From NCBI GenBank assembly GCA_013824615.1, contig PNOC01000038.1, positions 1 to 35,791 on the forward strand: 35,791 nucleotides of DNA, written 5' to 3'. The position numbers were made by a program, and so were the translations under genes. This DNA is from Thermodesulfovibrio sp. (GTDB lineage Bacteria; Nitrospirota; Thermodesulfovibrionia; Thermodesulfovibrionales; UBA6898). The notes below the pieces were generated by a model. It saw nothing but the letters and a program-made list of their open reading frames with translations, did no database searches and had not been told where the DNA came from. This document shows positions 1-8,390 of the stretch, piece by piece. Numbering within the stretch: the stretch's first letter is position 1; every line of letters begins with the position of its first letter.

Positions 1-547
1 CCCCGGCAGGGTTGTCTATCCCAAAGAGGTTCTTTGTCTTATCCATGTCCTTTTTGCTGCCGCCGGCGAAGAATTCCACCGCACCCCTTACGTATCTCGT
101 TGGGAAGCCCGAGGCCCGCATAAGTGCGCTCAGAAGTGTCGCCTGGTCGCAGTCATTACCCGAGCCCTGCCTTAAGGTCTCTTCTGCCCCCTTCATACAG
201 CCCCAGTACCACTCGGTCTCGATATGGGTCATCATGTACTCGTAAATCAGGACCGGGCTCCACTTAAGCGCCTGGGCCTGCTCTGCTATCACGGCTGACA
301 ACGGGACATCCGCTGTACCCCCTGTATCCTCAGGGGTGACCGCCTTCGTACTGCCCCCTTTATAGGCTGGCCGTATAGCCGGACCGGCATAAGGTTCTCT
401 TGCGGGGTAGTTCAGATGCCGGTAGGGCAGACTCCCCGGCAATGCATGGTCTGCTGCAGATTCTCCCGGATTGAGTGTTATACTCAACGCCGTGAGGATA
501 AGAAGATACGTCAGTTGAGAACAGGTTATGCTCTTAAATACGATCAT
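1..547 (-). CDS. transglutaminase-like secreted protein, N-terminal part (runs off the window)
   Basis: Reading the minus strand from an ATG at 547 gives an uninterrupted frame of 182 codons that leaves the window at base 1. The ATG has a GGAGGG site about nine bases upstream. The N-terminus is basic then hydrophobic (MIVFKSITCSQLTYLLILTA), which looks like a signal peptide. After a low-complexity Pro/Gly linker comes YEYMMTHIETEWYWGCMKGA and then GSGNDCDQATLLSALMRA, followed by RYVRGAVEFF. This is the transglutaminase-like core around the nucleophilic Cys, of the type found in large secreted proteins of Geobacter and related bacteria. The His and Asp of the triad would lie beyond the edge. 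The substrate is unknown. It lies in the same orientation as the pseudopilin, with about 50 bases between them. The family call is good; the function and full length cannot be judged. Confidence 0.8.
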   Translation of the reverse strand, partial: MIVFKSITCSQLTYLLILTALSITLNPGESAADHALPGSLPYRHLNYPAREPYAGPAIRPAYKGGSTKAVTPEDTGGTADVPLSAVIAEQAQALKWSPVLIYEYMMTHIETEWYWGCMKGAEETLRQGSGNDCDQATLLSALMRASGFPTRYVRGAVEFFAGGSKKDMDKTKNLFGIDNPAG

Positions 548-600
548 GTTAAACAACCCTCCCTGCTTTTATGCTGCTCCTCAGGCACTCCCGCCGCTCT

Positions 601-1077
601 TCACTTCGCATTACATGCCCCTCCCTCATATTGGCCCACGACGATCCGTGATCGTGAAATCTTCATGCAGTCATAGTCCGGGTAGGTGGAAGAAGTGAAC
701 CAGAGTGTCCGTATTTGCGAAATCATGCCACGCTTGTCAAAAGTCAGTCCGTTACCAATGCCATTTTTGCAGAGGAGATGTGTAAGAGGTTTTGGGAAAT
801 TCGGCAGCAGCCGGTCCCCGCTGTCCCTGCTGCCGCTGTCGTTGGTATCCTCGGCAATCGAATAGGAAAAATCATTGAGGACCGCAAAATGATGACGGTT
901 AGTCTGTATCGCCAGCAGGCGCGCCTGCATAAGGTCGGTATAAAGTTCGCAGGTGGCTTTCTCGACCTTATATCTCCCCAACCACCCCTGATAGGCTAGG
1001 GCTGTTGTTGCGATAAGGACTCCGATAACCCCCAGAACCATTGAAAGCTCGATCAAGGTGGTCCCCTGTTCCCTCAT
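601..1077 (-). CDS. type II/IV pseudopilin (GspH/FimT-like prepilin)
   Basis: A 158-residue protein with a class III prepilin signal at the extreme N-terminus: MREQG followed by TTLIELSMVLGVIGVLIATT. Cleavage after Gly5 would leave a mature protein with Glu at position 5, the residue needed for pilus or pseudopilus assembly. The first 20 mature residues form the usual hydrophobic helix. The C-terminal part has three Cys residues and a beta-rich composition like GspH/FimT minor pilins. I chose the ATG at 1077 over the in-frame ATG at 1095 because GGGGAGGA lies about four bases before it and the leader is then only five residues. It would be inserted in the inner membrane and processed by a PilD-type peptidase, neither of which is in this window. 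It is an isolated minor pilin, so whether it serves a type IV pilus or a type II secretion system is open. Confidence 0.85.
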   Translation of the reverse strand: MREQGTTLIELSMVLGVIGVLIATTALAYQGWLGRYKVEKATCELYTDLMQARLLAIQTNRHHFAVLNDFSYSIAEDTNDSGSRDSGDRLLPNFPKPLTHLLCKNGIGNGLTFDKRGMISQIRTLWFTSSTYPDYDCMKISRSRIVVGQYEGGACNAK

Positions 1078-1126
1078 TGTTCCTCCCCAACACAAATGAT
1101 CTGGATATGATTTTCAGGGAAGAAAT

Positions 1127-1166
1127 AAAAAAAAGCACCTGTCAGAACTGACAGGTGCTTTTTTTG
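1127..1166 (-). terminator. rho-independent terminator after the Lon-like gene
   Basis: A perfect 11-bp stem (1135-1145 GCACCTGTCAG paired with 1148-1158) with a two-base gap, flanked by A8 on one side and T7 on the other. On the minus strand it ends the lon-like transcript with a U-rich tail. Its symmetry means it could also act on the plus strand. It lies about 50 bases upstream of the pseudopilin start, so that gene must have its own promoter or depend on readthrough. Confidence 0.9.
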
Positions 1167-1217
1167 TGAAAATATGGTTTAATATGCGGTTTTATGAATA
1201 TGGACCTGGTGAGGCCG

Positions 1218-3653
1218 TCAGTCTTTTTCCTGATTGCTATTGTTTTCTTTCCCATTATCCTTCTGGTCGTTTTTTTTGTCCTTTAGTGCTGCGGCTATCT
1301 CGTCCAGCCTTCTTTCGACCAGGTGGTAGAGAGTCCCTTCAGGGAATGTCCCGTCCTCCTGCATGACTCCCGCAGGCATACCCGTGAATATCTCAAGCCC
1401 TTCTTCAACCCGGTCAACAGGGTAGATGGTAAACTTCCCTTCCTTTACCGCGTCCACCACCTCTTTTCGCACCATGAGGTTGCGGACATTCTTGCGCGGC
1501 ATGACAATCCCCTGAGTCCCGTCCAGTCCCCGGGCCTTGCAGAGGTCGAAGAACCCCTCGATCTTTTCATTAATACCACCGATAGGCTGCACATCGCCGT
1601 TCTGGTCCATCGAACCGGTCACGGCAAGGTACTGCTTCAGGGGGACGTCAGCAAGACTGCTCAGCAGGGCATACAGCTCAGCGCAGGAAGCGCTGTCGCC
1701 CTCTACCATGTCATACAGCTGTTCAAAAGTTATCGACGCGGAAAAACTTATCTGTTTCTTCCTGGCAAAGGTACTGTTGATGAAATGCGAGATGATCAGG
1801 ACTGCCTTGTCGTGTATCTTGCCGCTCATCTTTATCTCGCGATCGATATTGATCACTCCCGCCTTGCCGATATACGTCCGGGCAGTAATCCGGGAAGGCT
1901 TGCCGAACTGATAGTCTCCGAGGCCGAGTACCGCCAACCCGTTTATCTGTCCGACTTTTGCCCCCTGGGTATCAACAATGATCATGCCTTCGACGATCAT
2001 CTCCTGAAGCCGTTCTTCAATCTTGTTCGAGCGGTAAACCTTTTCATGAAGCGCCTTTTCTACATGACTGTCGCCGACAATCTCACTGCCCGTTTTTTTG
2101 GCCCAATAATTGGACTCCCGCATCACGTCGGCAATGTCGCTGAAACGCGACGAAAGCTTCAACTGGTGCTCCGCAAGACGTGATCCGTACTCGACAATCT
2201 TCGACACGCCGGACCGGTCGAACGGCATAAGTCCGGCCTTACGGCAGGTGCTTGCTACAAATGCCGCATATTTGTTGATCGTCTCATTGTCCTTCATCAT
2301 TCTGCTGTCGAAGTCGGCCTTGACCTTGAAAAGCTCACGATACTCCTCATCAAGACTGTAGAGCATGTAATACAGATTAGGATTGCCGATCAGGATGATC
2401 TTGACGTTCAGCGGTATGGCCTCGGGTCTCAGGGTAGTCGTGGAGACCAGCCGGTACTGTTCCCATACATCCTCGATTCTGATCTCTCTGTTCCGGAGCG
2501 CCCGCTTCAGCGTATCGTACGACATCATGTTCCTGAGCAGGTCGAGGGCATTCAGGACGAGGTATCCGCCGTTGGCCTTATGGAGCGCTCCGGCCCTGAT
2601 CATCGAAAAATCTGTCACCGCGACCCCGTACTGGAATTTATACTCCAGTCTGCCGAAGAGGTTCAGATACGTCGGGTTGCTCTCAAAAATAAAGGGAGCG
2701 CCGCTGGCGTCTTTATTATTGACCAGCACATTCACCGCATACCGGGTAAAGGTCGGCTCCTGCCTCTGCATCCGGCCAAACGGCATCTGGGGCGCCTGTT
2801 CCTCCTGCGGTTTGAAATCATCCAGATGCAGCAGGATATCCTCGGTCATGGCGGCCAGATAAGAGGTTATTCGTTCATGGGTACTGTATTTGTTTTTCAA
2901 ATCTTCAAGCAGGTGACCTACCACGGATAGGGCTGCATCCCGCTCCAGCTGGGCAAGTGCTTTTTTGACGACCTTCTCATTCTCGCGGACTTCCCGGACC
3001 ACGTCGTTCAGCCGCTCCTGAAGTTCACGACCGATGTCATCGATTTTCGACTTGGTATTGGCATCCAGTGCCTCATACTCCTCTTCGGTGAGCGGCTCGC
3101 TGCTCTTCTTGACCGGAACGATCATCAGACCGCTTACGGCCTTCCGTATCGAGAACCCCTTGGCCTGAGCTTCTTCTTCAAGGCCGGAGAACATGGCCTT
3201 CTGTTTTTGCTGAAACCCTTCCAGCAGGACAAGCCTCTGTTTTTCGTATTCCTTTGACTCGAAGATTTTTGGAATCTCAATCTTCAGGACCTTGATCAAC
3301 TCCTCCATCTCCCGGTGGAAAACAACCGCAGTGCCGGGTTCCATGGCTATGGCGAGCGGGATGTCCGCGTCTTCAAAATTGTAGACATAACACCAGTCCG
3401 TCGGAACCGGCTCTGCTGCTGCTTTTTTGGCCAGGAGTGACCGAATCGTCGTAGTCTTGCCCGTCCCGTTCTCCCCGAGGACGAAAATATTAAAACCCTT
3501 GCTGTCCAGTTCAAGCCCAAAATCAATTGCGCTGAGCGCCCTCTCCTGTCCGATTGTCCCGGCCATTTCCGGGATATCGTCGGTTGTGGTAAACGTAAAG
3601 AGTCCAGGATCACAGCATGCGTATAGTTCGTCGCTTTTCAAAGGTTCAGGCAT
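1218..3653 (-). CDS. Lon-family ATP-dependent protease (AAA_32/LonB-like)
   Basis: An 811-residue protein with an N-terminal AAA+ module and a C-terminal S16 peptidase domain. Walker A is GENGTGKT at residues 60-67. A long charged insertion (about 140-260) probably forms a coiled coil. The protease domain holds the catalytic Ser654 in EGDSASCAEL and Lys697 in GGINEKIEGF. Their spacing of 43 residues equals that of the Ser679/Lys722 dyad of E. coli Lon. It lacks the LAN domain of classical Lon, so it belongs to the group annotated as ATP-binding Lon-like protease (PF13654 plus PF05362), a cytosolic quality-control protease of uncertain substrates. The C-terminus ends in a Lys/Asp/Asn/Gln-rich tail. 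The start is unusual: a TATAAT overlaps the ATG and only a G6 run lies upstream, so either the box is accidental or translation starts further in. Confidence 0.93.
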   Translation of the reverse strand: MPEPLKSDELYACCDPGLFTFTTTDDIPEMAGTIGQERALSAIDFGLELDSKGFNIFVLGENGTGKTTTIRSLLAKKAAAEPVPTDWCYVYNFEDADIPLAIAMEPGTAVVFHREMEELIKVLKIEIPKIFESKEYEKQRLVLLEGFQQKQKAMFSGLEEEAQAKGFSIRKAVSGLMIVPVKKSSEPLTEEEYEALDANTKSKIDDIGRELQERLNDVVREVRENEKVVKKALAQLERDAALSVVGHLLEDLKNKYSTHERITSYLAAMTEDILLHLDDFKPQEEQAPQMPFGRMQRQEPTFTRYAVNVLVNNKDASGAPFIFESNPTYLNLFGRLEYKFQYGVAVTDFSMIRAGALHKANGGYLVLNALDLLRNMMSYDTLKRALRNREIRIEDVWEQYRLVSTTTLRPEAIPLNVKIILIGNPNLYYMLYSLDEEYRELFKVKADFDSRMMKDNETINKYAAFVASTCRKAGLMPFDRSGVSKIVEYGSRLAEHQLKLSSRFSDIADVMRESNYWAKKTGSEIVGDSHVEKALHEKVYRSNKIEERLQEMIVEGMIIVDTQGAKVGQINGLAVLGLGDYQFGKPSRITARTYIGKAGVINIDREIKMSGKIHDKAVLIISHFINSTFARKKQISFSASITFEQLYDMVEGDSASCAELYALLSSLADVPLKQYLAVTGSMDQNGDVQPIGGINEKIEGFFDLCKARGLDGTQGIVMPRKNVRNLMVRKEVVDAVKEGKFTIYPVDRVEEGLEIFTGMPAGVMQEDGTFPEGTLYHLVERRLDEIAAALKDKKNDQKDNGKENNSNQEKD

Positions 3654-3673
3654 TATACCCCCCGTTAATTGTT

Positions 3674-3799
3674 GACGGCTTCGTAAAAAGTCCGTATGCT
3701 GCGTTGCGCTTCAAAACTCGTCACTGCGGCGTACCGGTAAGTACGCCTCATTCCTCATTTCTTGCGCGCCTTGCCTCCAGAGCTTTTTACAAACCCGTC
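3674..3799. repeat. 126-bp dispersed repeat with imperfect terminal inverted repeats
   Basis: The ends are GACGGCTTCGTAAAAAG (3674-3690) and CTTTTTACAAACCCGTC (3783-3799), which pair at 15 of 17 positions. The centre holds a second inverted pair, GGCGTAC (3728-3734) and GTACGCC (3741-3747). The whole element could fold into one long imperfect hairpin. It fills the gap between the Lon-like gene and hom and has no coding potential. It resembles the non-autonomous palindromic elements scattered in Geobacter and Nitrospirota genomes. A shortened copy lies at 11774-11823. Confidence 0.8.
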
Positions 3800-3858
3800 T
3801 CATTATGTTCTTATTTTCGCCGTATACTGCAGAATTATTGCAGTGTCTCTGTCTGCTG

Positions 3859-5157
3859 CTAAGCCCCATCTCGGCCTTCTACCCTGATACAGACCGCTTT
3901 GCCTTCAACAACCGGCAGGCGGTTAATCTCCCTGAGCGCCGAGGTCACATCCTTTTCGCGGGCCAGGTGCGTCAGGACAACCAGTGGCACCGCCTTTCCG
4001 CGATGACTGCCTTTCTGGATCACCGATATGATGCTGATATTATATTTCCCGAGGATCCCGGATATCGTAGAAAGAACGCCCGGACGGTCGAGAGCTGAAA
4101 ACCTGAAAAAGTACATTGAAATGACATCATCCATCTTCATCAAAGACTTCGGTTTCGGTGATACCGCACCCGGGGCAAACGGTTCAGTTGAACCGCTGAC
4201 AATTCCCCTCGCTATATCAGCGATATCGCTGACAACGGCACTTCCGGTCGGCATGTCACCGGCACCCCTGCCATAATAAAGGGTGGACCCGACAGCATCG
4301 CCCTCGACATAGACAGCGTTATAGACACCATCCACCTTCGATATCATATAGTCCTCCGGCACCATCGTCGGATGCACGCGCAGTTCCACCTTGCCGTCTG
4401 TTTCCTTGGCAATGGCGAGCAGCTTCAGCTTGTAGCCGAGCTCCCGTGCAAAATCGATATCCATCGGAGATATCTTTGAAATCCCTTCCACATAGACATC
4501 TTTGATGCTGAAAGACGAACCGTATGCCAGGGTGGCGAGGATAGCCAGCTTATGCGCGGAATCAATGCCGTCAATATCATACGTCGGGTCGGCCTCTGCA
4601 TAACCTAACTTCTGGGCCTCTTTCAGGACCTCCGCAAACTCGGCCTTCTCCTCGGTCATCTTGGTCAGGATGTAGTTCGTTGTCCCGTTGACAATGCCAT
4701 AGACCGCCTTGATCCGGTTTGCGACGAGCCCTTCCCTGACCACCTTGATGATCGGGATGCCACCTGCCACCGCCGCCTCAAAGCCGACCCGGACCTTGTG
4801 CTTGGCCGCAGTCCTGAATATCTCGCTGCCATAGGTGGCAAGAAGAGCCTTATTGGCGGTCACCACATGTTTGCCGGCCCTGAGAGCCATAAGCACCAGG
4901 TCCCTGGCGATCGTGGTCCCGCCGACAAGTTCTACGATAACATCGATTTCAGGGTCATCAATAACGGCATGCGCATCTGTCGTCAGGACGCCCTTCTTCA
5001 GTTTTATCCCTCTGTCTTTTTTAATATCCAGGTCAGCGATTTTTTTAAGGTTGATATCTATACCCGTCCGCTCCCTGATGACAGCGCGGTTATTGATGAG
5101 AATCTTCGCAGTCCCTGTCCCAACAGTCCCAAATCCGATTATGCCTACATTGATCAT
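3859..5157 (-). CDS. hom: homoserine dehydrogenase
   Basis: A 432-residue protein that reduces aspartate semialdehyde to homoserine with NAD(P)H, the branch point to threonine and methionine. The Rossmann nucleotide-binding motif GFGTVG is at residues 8-13. The family signatures [21 protein letters not shown] and [11 protein letters not shown] follow, with [18 protein letters not shown] in the catalytic region. The last 80 or so residues ([20 protein letters not shown]) form an ACT domain, so feedback control by threonine is likely. The length is typical of the monofunctional bacterial enzyme with an ACT tail. The ATG at 5157 overlaps the stop of the upstream aminotransferase by four bases (ATGA), so the two are translationally coupled within the lipA-aminotransferase-hom operon. 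Confidence 0.97.
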   Translation of the reverse strand: MINVGIIGFGTVGTGTAKILINNRAVIRERTGIDINLKKIADLDIKKDRGIKLKKGVLTTDAHAVIDDPEIDVIVELVGGTTIARDLVLMALRAGKHVVTANKALLATYGSEIFRTAAKHKVRVGFEAAVAGGIPIIKVVREGLVANRIKAVYGIVNGTTNYILTKMTEEKAEFAEVLKEAQKLGYAEADPTYDIDGIDSAHKLAILATLAYGSSFSIKDVYVEGISKISPMDIDFARELGYKLKLLAIAKETDGKVELRVHPTMVPEDYMISKVDGVYNAVYVEGDAVGSTLYYGRGAGDMPTGSAVVSDIADIARGIVSGSTEPFAPGAVSPKPKSLMKMDDVISMYFFRFSALDRPGVLSTISGILGKYNISIISVIQKGSHRGKAVPLVVLTHLAREKDVTSALREINRLPVVEGKAVCIRVEGRDGA

Positions 5158-6329
5158 TTGTTCAGTACCCTCTTTATTCCGGCTACGGCCTGGCGTATCC
5201 TGTGTTCATTTTCGACCAGTGCAAACCGCACATAATCGTCTCCGCCCTCACCAAACCCGATGCCGGGGGAAACAGCCACGCCGGCCTCTTTTATCAGGTG
5301 CTTGCAGAATTCAAGTGATTTCATTTTTTTGAAGGGCTCGGGAATCTCTGCCCAGGCGAACATCGTTGCCTTCGGCGGCTCGATATTCCAGCCGGCCTGC
5401 CTGAGCCCCTTGATCAGGACATTCCTTCTGCGTTCGTAAACATGCCTGATCTCCTCGACACAGTCCTGCGGACCGCGCAGGGCGATGACACTCGCTATCT
5501 GAATCGGCTGGAACATGCCATAGTCCAGATAGCTTTTTATCTTGACCAATGCCCCGACGATCTCCCTGTTCCCGACGCAGAACCCGACCCGCCAGCCGGC
5601 CATTGAATAACTTTTAGTCAGCGAGTAAAACTCAACGCCGACATCCCTGGCGCCCGGGACCTGCAGAAAACTGGGAGCCTTGTAGTCGTCGTAAACGAGA
5701 TCGGCATAAGCCAGATCATGGATGACTATCATCTTGTTTTCTTTTGCAAAAGCGACCACTTTTTTAAAAAAATCAAGGCCGTGCACCACCTCGGTCGTGG
5801 GGTTATGGGGGAAATTCATGATCAGCATCTTCGGGCGCGGCCAGGTCGTTTTATACGCCTTTTCCATCTCGTCAAAAAAATCTATCCCCGGTCCCATGGG
5901 TACGGTACGCACCTCTCCACCGGCAATGATAACACTGTAGGGGTGGATCGGATAGGCCGGCGTAGGAGTCAGGACAACATCTCCCGGTCCGACGGTTGCC
6001 AGCACCAGATGAGAAAGGCCTTCCTTTGATCCTATAGTAACGCAGGTCTCCGTCTCCGGGTCCAGGTCAACATCATAGCGGTTTTTATACCATTCAGTGA
6101 TCGCCATACGCAGCTGGGTGATGCCCTTTGATGCCGAATAACGGTGGTTCTTTCCCTTTTTTGCCGCCTCGCAGAGCTTATCGACTATGTGCTTCGGCGT
6201 GGCACCATCGGGATTGCCCATACCCAGGTCTATGATATCTTCACCCTGTCTGCGGGCCTCCATCTTCAGGTTATTGACGATGGCAAAAACATACGGCGGC
6301 AACCTCTTGATCCTGTTGAACTCAAACAT
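5154..6329 (-). CDS. alaC: alanine transaminase-like class I/II aminotransferase (AlaC family)
   Basis: A PLP-dependent fold-type I aminotransferase of 391 residues. The Schiff-base Lys lies in [15 protein letters not shown] (Lys239). Also visible are GNPDGATP near the N-terminus, [20 protein letters not shown] for the PLP-ring contacts, and a C-terminal [16 protein letters not shown] with the carboxylate-binding Arg. The pattern fits the AlaC/YfdZ group, which transfers the amino group between alanine and 2-oxoglutarate. LL-diaminopimelate or aspartate aminotransferase activity cannot be excluded. I chose the ATG at 6329 (MFEFNRIKR) because GAGGAG lies eight bases before it; the ATG at 6350 has no ribosome site. 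The start overlaps the end of lipA by eight bases and the stop overlaps the start of hom by four, so this is the middle gene of a tight operon. Confidence 0.9.
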   Translation of the reverse strand: MFEFNRIKRLPPYVFAIVNNLKMEARRQGEDIIDLGMGNPDGATPKHIVDKLCEAAKKGKNHRYSASKGITQLRMAITEWYKNRYDVDLDPETETCVTIGSKEGLSHLVLATVGPGDVVLTPTPAYPIHPYSVIIAGGEVRTVPMGPGIDFFDEMEKAYKTTWPRPKMLIMNFPHNPTTEVVHGLDFFKKVVAFAKENKMIVIHDLAYADLVYDDYKAPSFLQVPGARDVGVEFYSLTKSYSMAGWRVGFCVGNREIVGALVKIKSYLDYGMFQPIQIASVIALRGPQDCVEEIRHVYERRRNVLIKGLRQAGWNIEPPKATMFAWAEIPEPFKKMKSLEFCKHLIKEAGVAVSPGIGFGEGGDDYVRFALVENEHRIRQAVAGIKRVLNK

Positions 6330-7173
6330 GTCCGTACATCTCCTCTGCATTCATGGAACTTCTGACCAGCGGGGCAGAAGCTGCATAGATAAAACCCATG
6401 CCGAGGGCCGTTTTCCGGAGGTCCTCGAATATTTCAGGTCTCACGTATTCTACCACAGGAAGATTATTTCTGGTGGGTCTCAGGTACTGTCCAATCGTCA
6501 CAAAATCGCAGCCTGCAGCCCTGAGGTCCTGCAGGAGAAGATGAACTTCAGCAACGGTTTCGCCAAGGCCGAGCATGAGCCCTGATTTCGTGCGGACAGA
6601 CGGACGTATCTCCTTTACCTGCTTAAGCACCGACAGAGAGCGGCGGTAGTCAGCTTCCGGTCTGACAGCAGCATAGAGCCGCCCGATTGTCTCGATATTA
6701 TGATTATAGACATCGGGCCCTGAGTCAAGCACCGCTTTTAAGGCAACTGAATCACCCCTGAAATCAGGAGTAAGGACCTCAATGCGCGCAGCAGCAGGAA
6801 GTCTTCTCCTGACTGCCCGGACAGTCGCTGCAAAATGGCCTGCTCCGCCATCAGGCAAGTCGTCCCGGGTGACAGAGGTTATCACCACATAGGTGAGCCC
6901 CATCTCAGCCGCTGCTGCTGCGACCTTCTCAGGTTCGGCCGCATCAACCGGCTCAGGCCCGCCGGAGTTCACCGCACAGAACCCGCAATTGCGGGTGCAG
7001 TTCGAGCCGAGGATCATGAAGGCAGCCGTCGGCCTCATAAAGCAGACTCCGCGGTTGGGGCAGCGGGCCTCTTCGCAGACCGTTGAAATCCCGTGTCTCC
7101 GGAAAAGGTGCTTTGTCCCATGCAGGCCGGGACGTTTTTCGGTCTTTAACCACTCTGGCAGTCTCATAGTCAC
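6322..7173 (-). CDS. lipA: lipoyl synthase
   Basis: A 283-residue radical SAM enzyme that inserts two sulfurs into protein-bound octanoyl groups to make lipoyl cofactors. Both iron-sulfur clusters are visible: the auxiliary cluster Cys33, Cys38 and Cys44 ([12 protein letters not shown]), and the radical SAM cluster Cys59, Cys63 and Cys66 (CTRNCGFC). The C-terminal RSSMNAEE (Arg271, Ser272, Ser273) supplies the conserved Ser ligand of the auxiliary cluster. [18 protein letters not shown] and [12 protein letters not shown] are further family motifs. It heads an operon with an aminotransferase and hom, with no lipB or 2-oxoacid dehydrogenase genes nearby. Two in-frame ATGs lie six bases apart (7173 and 7167). 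A TATAGT box ends four bases before the first, so the second may be the real start of a nearly leaderless mRNA. Confidence 0.97.
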   Translation of the reverse strand: MTMRLPEWLKTEKRPGLHGTKHLFRRHGISTVCEEARCPNRGVCFMRPTAAFMILGSNCTRNCGFCAVNSGGPEPVDAAEPEKVAAAAAEMGLTYVVITSVTRDDLPDGGAGHFAATVRAVRRRLPAAARIEVLTPDFRGDSVALKAVLDSGPDVYNHNIETIGRLYAAVRPEADYRRSLSVLKQVKEIRPSVRTKSGLMLGLGETVAEVHLLLQDLRAAGCDFVTIGQYLRPTRNNLPVVEYVRPEIFEDLRKTALGMGFIYAASAPLVRSSMNAEEMYGHV

Positions 7174-7235
7174 TATATTTATGAGAATGCAGCGCCTTTG
7201 TCAACAGTACCTGCAACACATTTATTCGGACACTG

Positions 7236-7244
7236 TGGTAAAAT
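7236..7244 (+). promoter_or_regulatory. extended -10 promoter, near-leaderless
   Basis: TGGTAAAAT (TGn plus a TAAAAT hexamer at 7239-7244) ends seven bases before the ATG at 7252. No Shine-Dalgarno sequence fits between them. Transcription starting six or seven bases after the hexamer would begin at or next to the start codon. Confidence 0.55.
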
Positions 7245-7251
7245 CAGAACC

Positions 7252-8196
7252 ATGAAAAAATACCGCCCTGTTTCCCTGAAAACTGCCAAAACCTATGCGC
7301 TCTGCAGCAGAAAGAGCAAGGCCTCTATTACTGCCGCAGCGGGCATTCCTGAAAAAGGCGGCTCTTTTGATGATTTTCTCGGGACCCTGCCTGACGTCTT
7401 CGCCGTGCGCGACTTCAGGGGCGTGGTCAATGCGGTCGTCTCGGCACACAGAGCGGACCGGCCGGTCATTCTCGGCATGGGTGCCCATCCGGTGAAAGTA
7501 GGCCTCTCCCCGGTGATTATTGATCTGATGCAGCGGGGAATTATCAATGCCATCGCTACAAACGGTGCCTGCGCCATCCACGATTTTGAAATAGCCCTTG
7601 CAGGCCAGACTTCGGAAGACGTTGGCCCTGAACTCTGCAGGGGCACCTTCGGCATGGCCCGCGAGACCGGCCGGGGGCTGAACCTTGCCATCGGGCGCGG
7701 CGTGGCAAAGGGACAGGGTATCGGACAGGCAGTTGGAGAATGCATCAGCAAGGGTAAATTTCCGCATAAGGACGGCAGTATTTTTGCCGCTGCTGCCCGG
7801 CTCAAAATCCCCCTGACCGTGCATGTCGCTATCGGCACCGACATCATCCATATGCACCCTGAGGCTGACGGGGCAGTCCTCGGCAAGGGAAGTATGACCG
7901 ACTTCAGGCTCTTTGCCGCGGTTGTTTCTGATCTGAGCAAGGGCGTGTATATCAACCTCGGCTCTGCAGTCATTCTGCCTGAGGTCTTTCTGAAAGCGCT
8001 CAATATTGCCAGAAACCTCGGCAACAACGTTGAAAATTTCACCACGGTGAATATGGATTTTATCCAGCACTACCGGCCGCGGGAGAATGTCCTCAGGAGG
8101 CCTGTCGCCGCAGGCGGACAGAGCTATGCGCTGACCGGGCACCACGAGATCATGTTCCCGCTGCTCGCTGCAGCGATCAGGGAGGAGCTTGCATGA
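7252..8196 (+). CDS. deoxyhypusine synthase-like conserved protein
   Basis: A 314-residue protein. I do not recognise it with certainty. The central part (MGAHPVKVGLSPVIIDLMQ, then IATNGACAIHDFEIALAGQT) resembles the Rossmann-like core of deoxyhypusine synthase relatives, where a G-AH, GL, IDL and GA-HD pattern recurs. The bacterial substrate of such paralogues is unknown; bacteria have no eIF5A, so a different reaction is likely. A Gly-rich segment LNLAIGRGVAKGQGIGQAVG and HVAIGTDIIHMHPEADG follow and could bind a nucleotide. I chose the ATG at 7252 because a promoter-like TGGTAAAAT lies immediately upstream and the frame before it crosses that promoter. The stop overlaps the start of a ferredoxin gene by four bases, so the two are co-translated and may work together in a redox step. 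Confidence 0.55.
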   Translation: MKKYRPVSLKTAKTYALCSRKSKASITAAAGIPEKGGSFDDFLGTLPDVFAVRDFRGVVNAVVSAHRADRPVILGMGAHPVKVGLSPVIIDLMQRGIINAIATNGACAIHDFEIALAGQTSEDVGPELCRGTFGMARETGRGLNLAIGRGVAKGQGIGQAVGECISKGKFPHKDGSIFAAAARLKIPLTVHVAIGTDIIHMHPEADGAVLGKGSMTDFRLFAAVVSDLSKGVYINLGSAVILPEVFLKALNIARNLGNNVENFTTVNMDFIQHYRPRENVLRRPVAAGGQSYALTGHHEIMFPLLAAAIREELA

Positions 8197-8384
8197 ACGT
8201 TATTGTTGACCTGGACACCTGTATCGGCTGCGGCCGGTGCGAGGAGATCTGTCCTGCAGTATTCCATCTGGATGAGGCGACGGGGAAGTCGGTCGTTATT
8301 GACTCCGAAGCCTGTGAATTTGTCGGGTGCTGTGAGGCTGCTGAGGAAAACTGCCCGGTAGAGGCCATTTCCCTCGAAGAGTAA
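8193..8384 (+). CDS. mono-cluster [4Fe-4S] ferredoxin
   Basis: A 63-residue ferredoxin of the Thermotoga/Desulfovibrio single-cluster type. Cys10, Cys13 and Cys16 in CIGCGRCEEICP and Cys54 in ENCPVEAI should bind one [4Fe-4S] cluster. Cys20 and Cys46 or Cys47 are placed to form the disulfide that replaces the second cluster in this family. The extra Cys residues (41, 46 and 47) are one or two more than usual. It would be a low-potential soluble electron carrier. Its ATG overlaps the stop of the upstream gene (ATGA), which makes it the likely electron partner of that protein. It could also serve KorAB, encoded about 8 kb away. The gene ends six bases before the convergent HD-GYP gene, with no visible terminator. 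Confidence 0.92.
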   Translation: MNVIVDLDTCIGCGRCEEICPAVFHLDEATGKSVVIDSEACEFVGCCEAAEENCPVEAISLEE

Positions 8385-8390
8385 ACCCCG

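Noticed and set aside
1323-2183. A 286-codon open frame on the plus strand opposite the Lon-like gene
   Set aside because: The minus-strand protein has all Lon motifs across this stretch. The antisense frame has no recognisable domain and is a by-product of codon bias.
3651-3656. TATAAT overlapping the ATG of the Lon-like gene as its promoter
   Set aside because: Transcription from it would start after the ATG. It is either accidental or implies a later start, and nothing in the sequence decides which.
3674-3799. The repeat as a structured non-coding RNA or riboswitch for hom or the Lon-like gene
   Set aside because: A deleted copy occurs at an unrelated gene (lgt), and the inverted ends fit a dispersed mobile repeat better.
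7222-8145. A 307-codon open frame on the minus strand opposite the deoxyhypusine-synthase-like gene
   Set aside because: The plus-strand protein shows conserved-looking motifs, a promoter and coupling to a ferredoxin gene. The minus frame has none of these.
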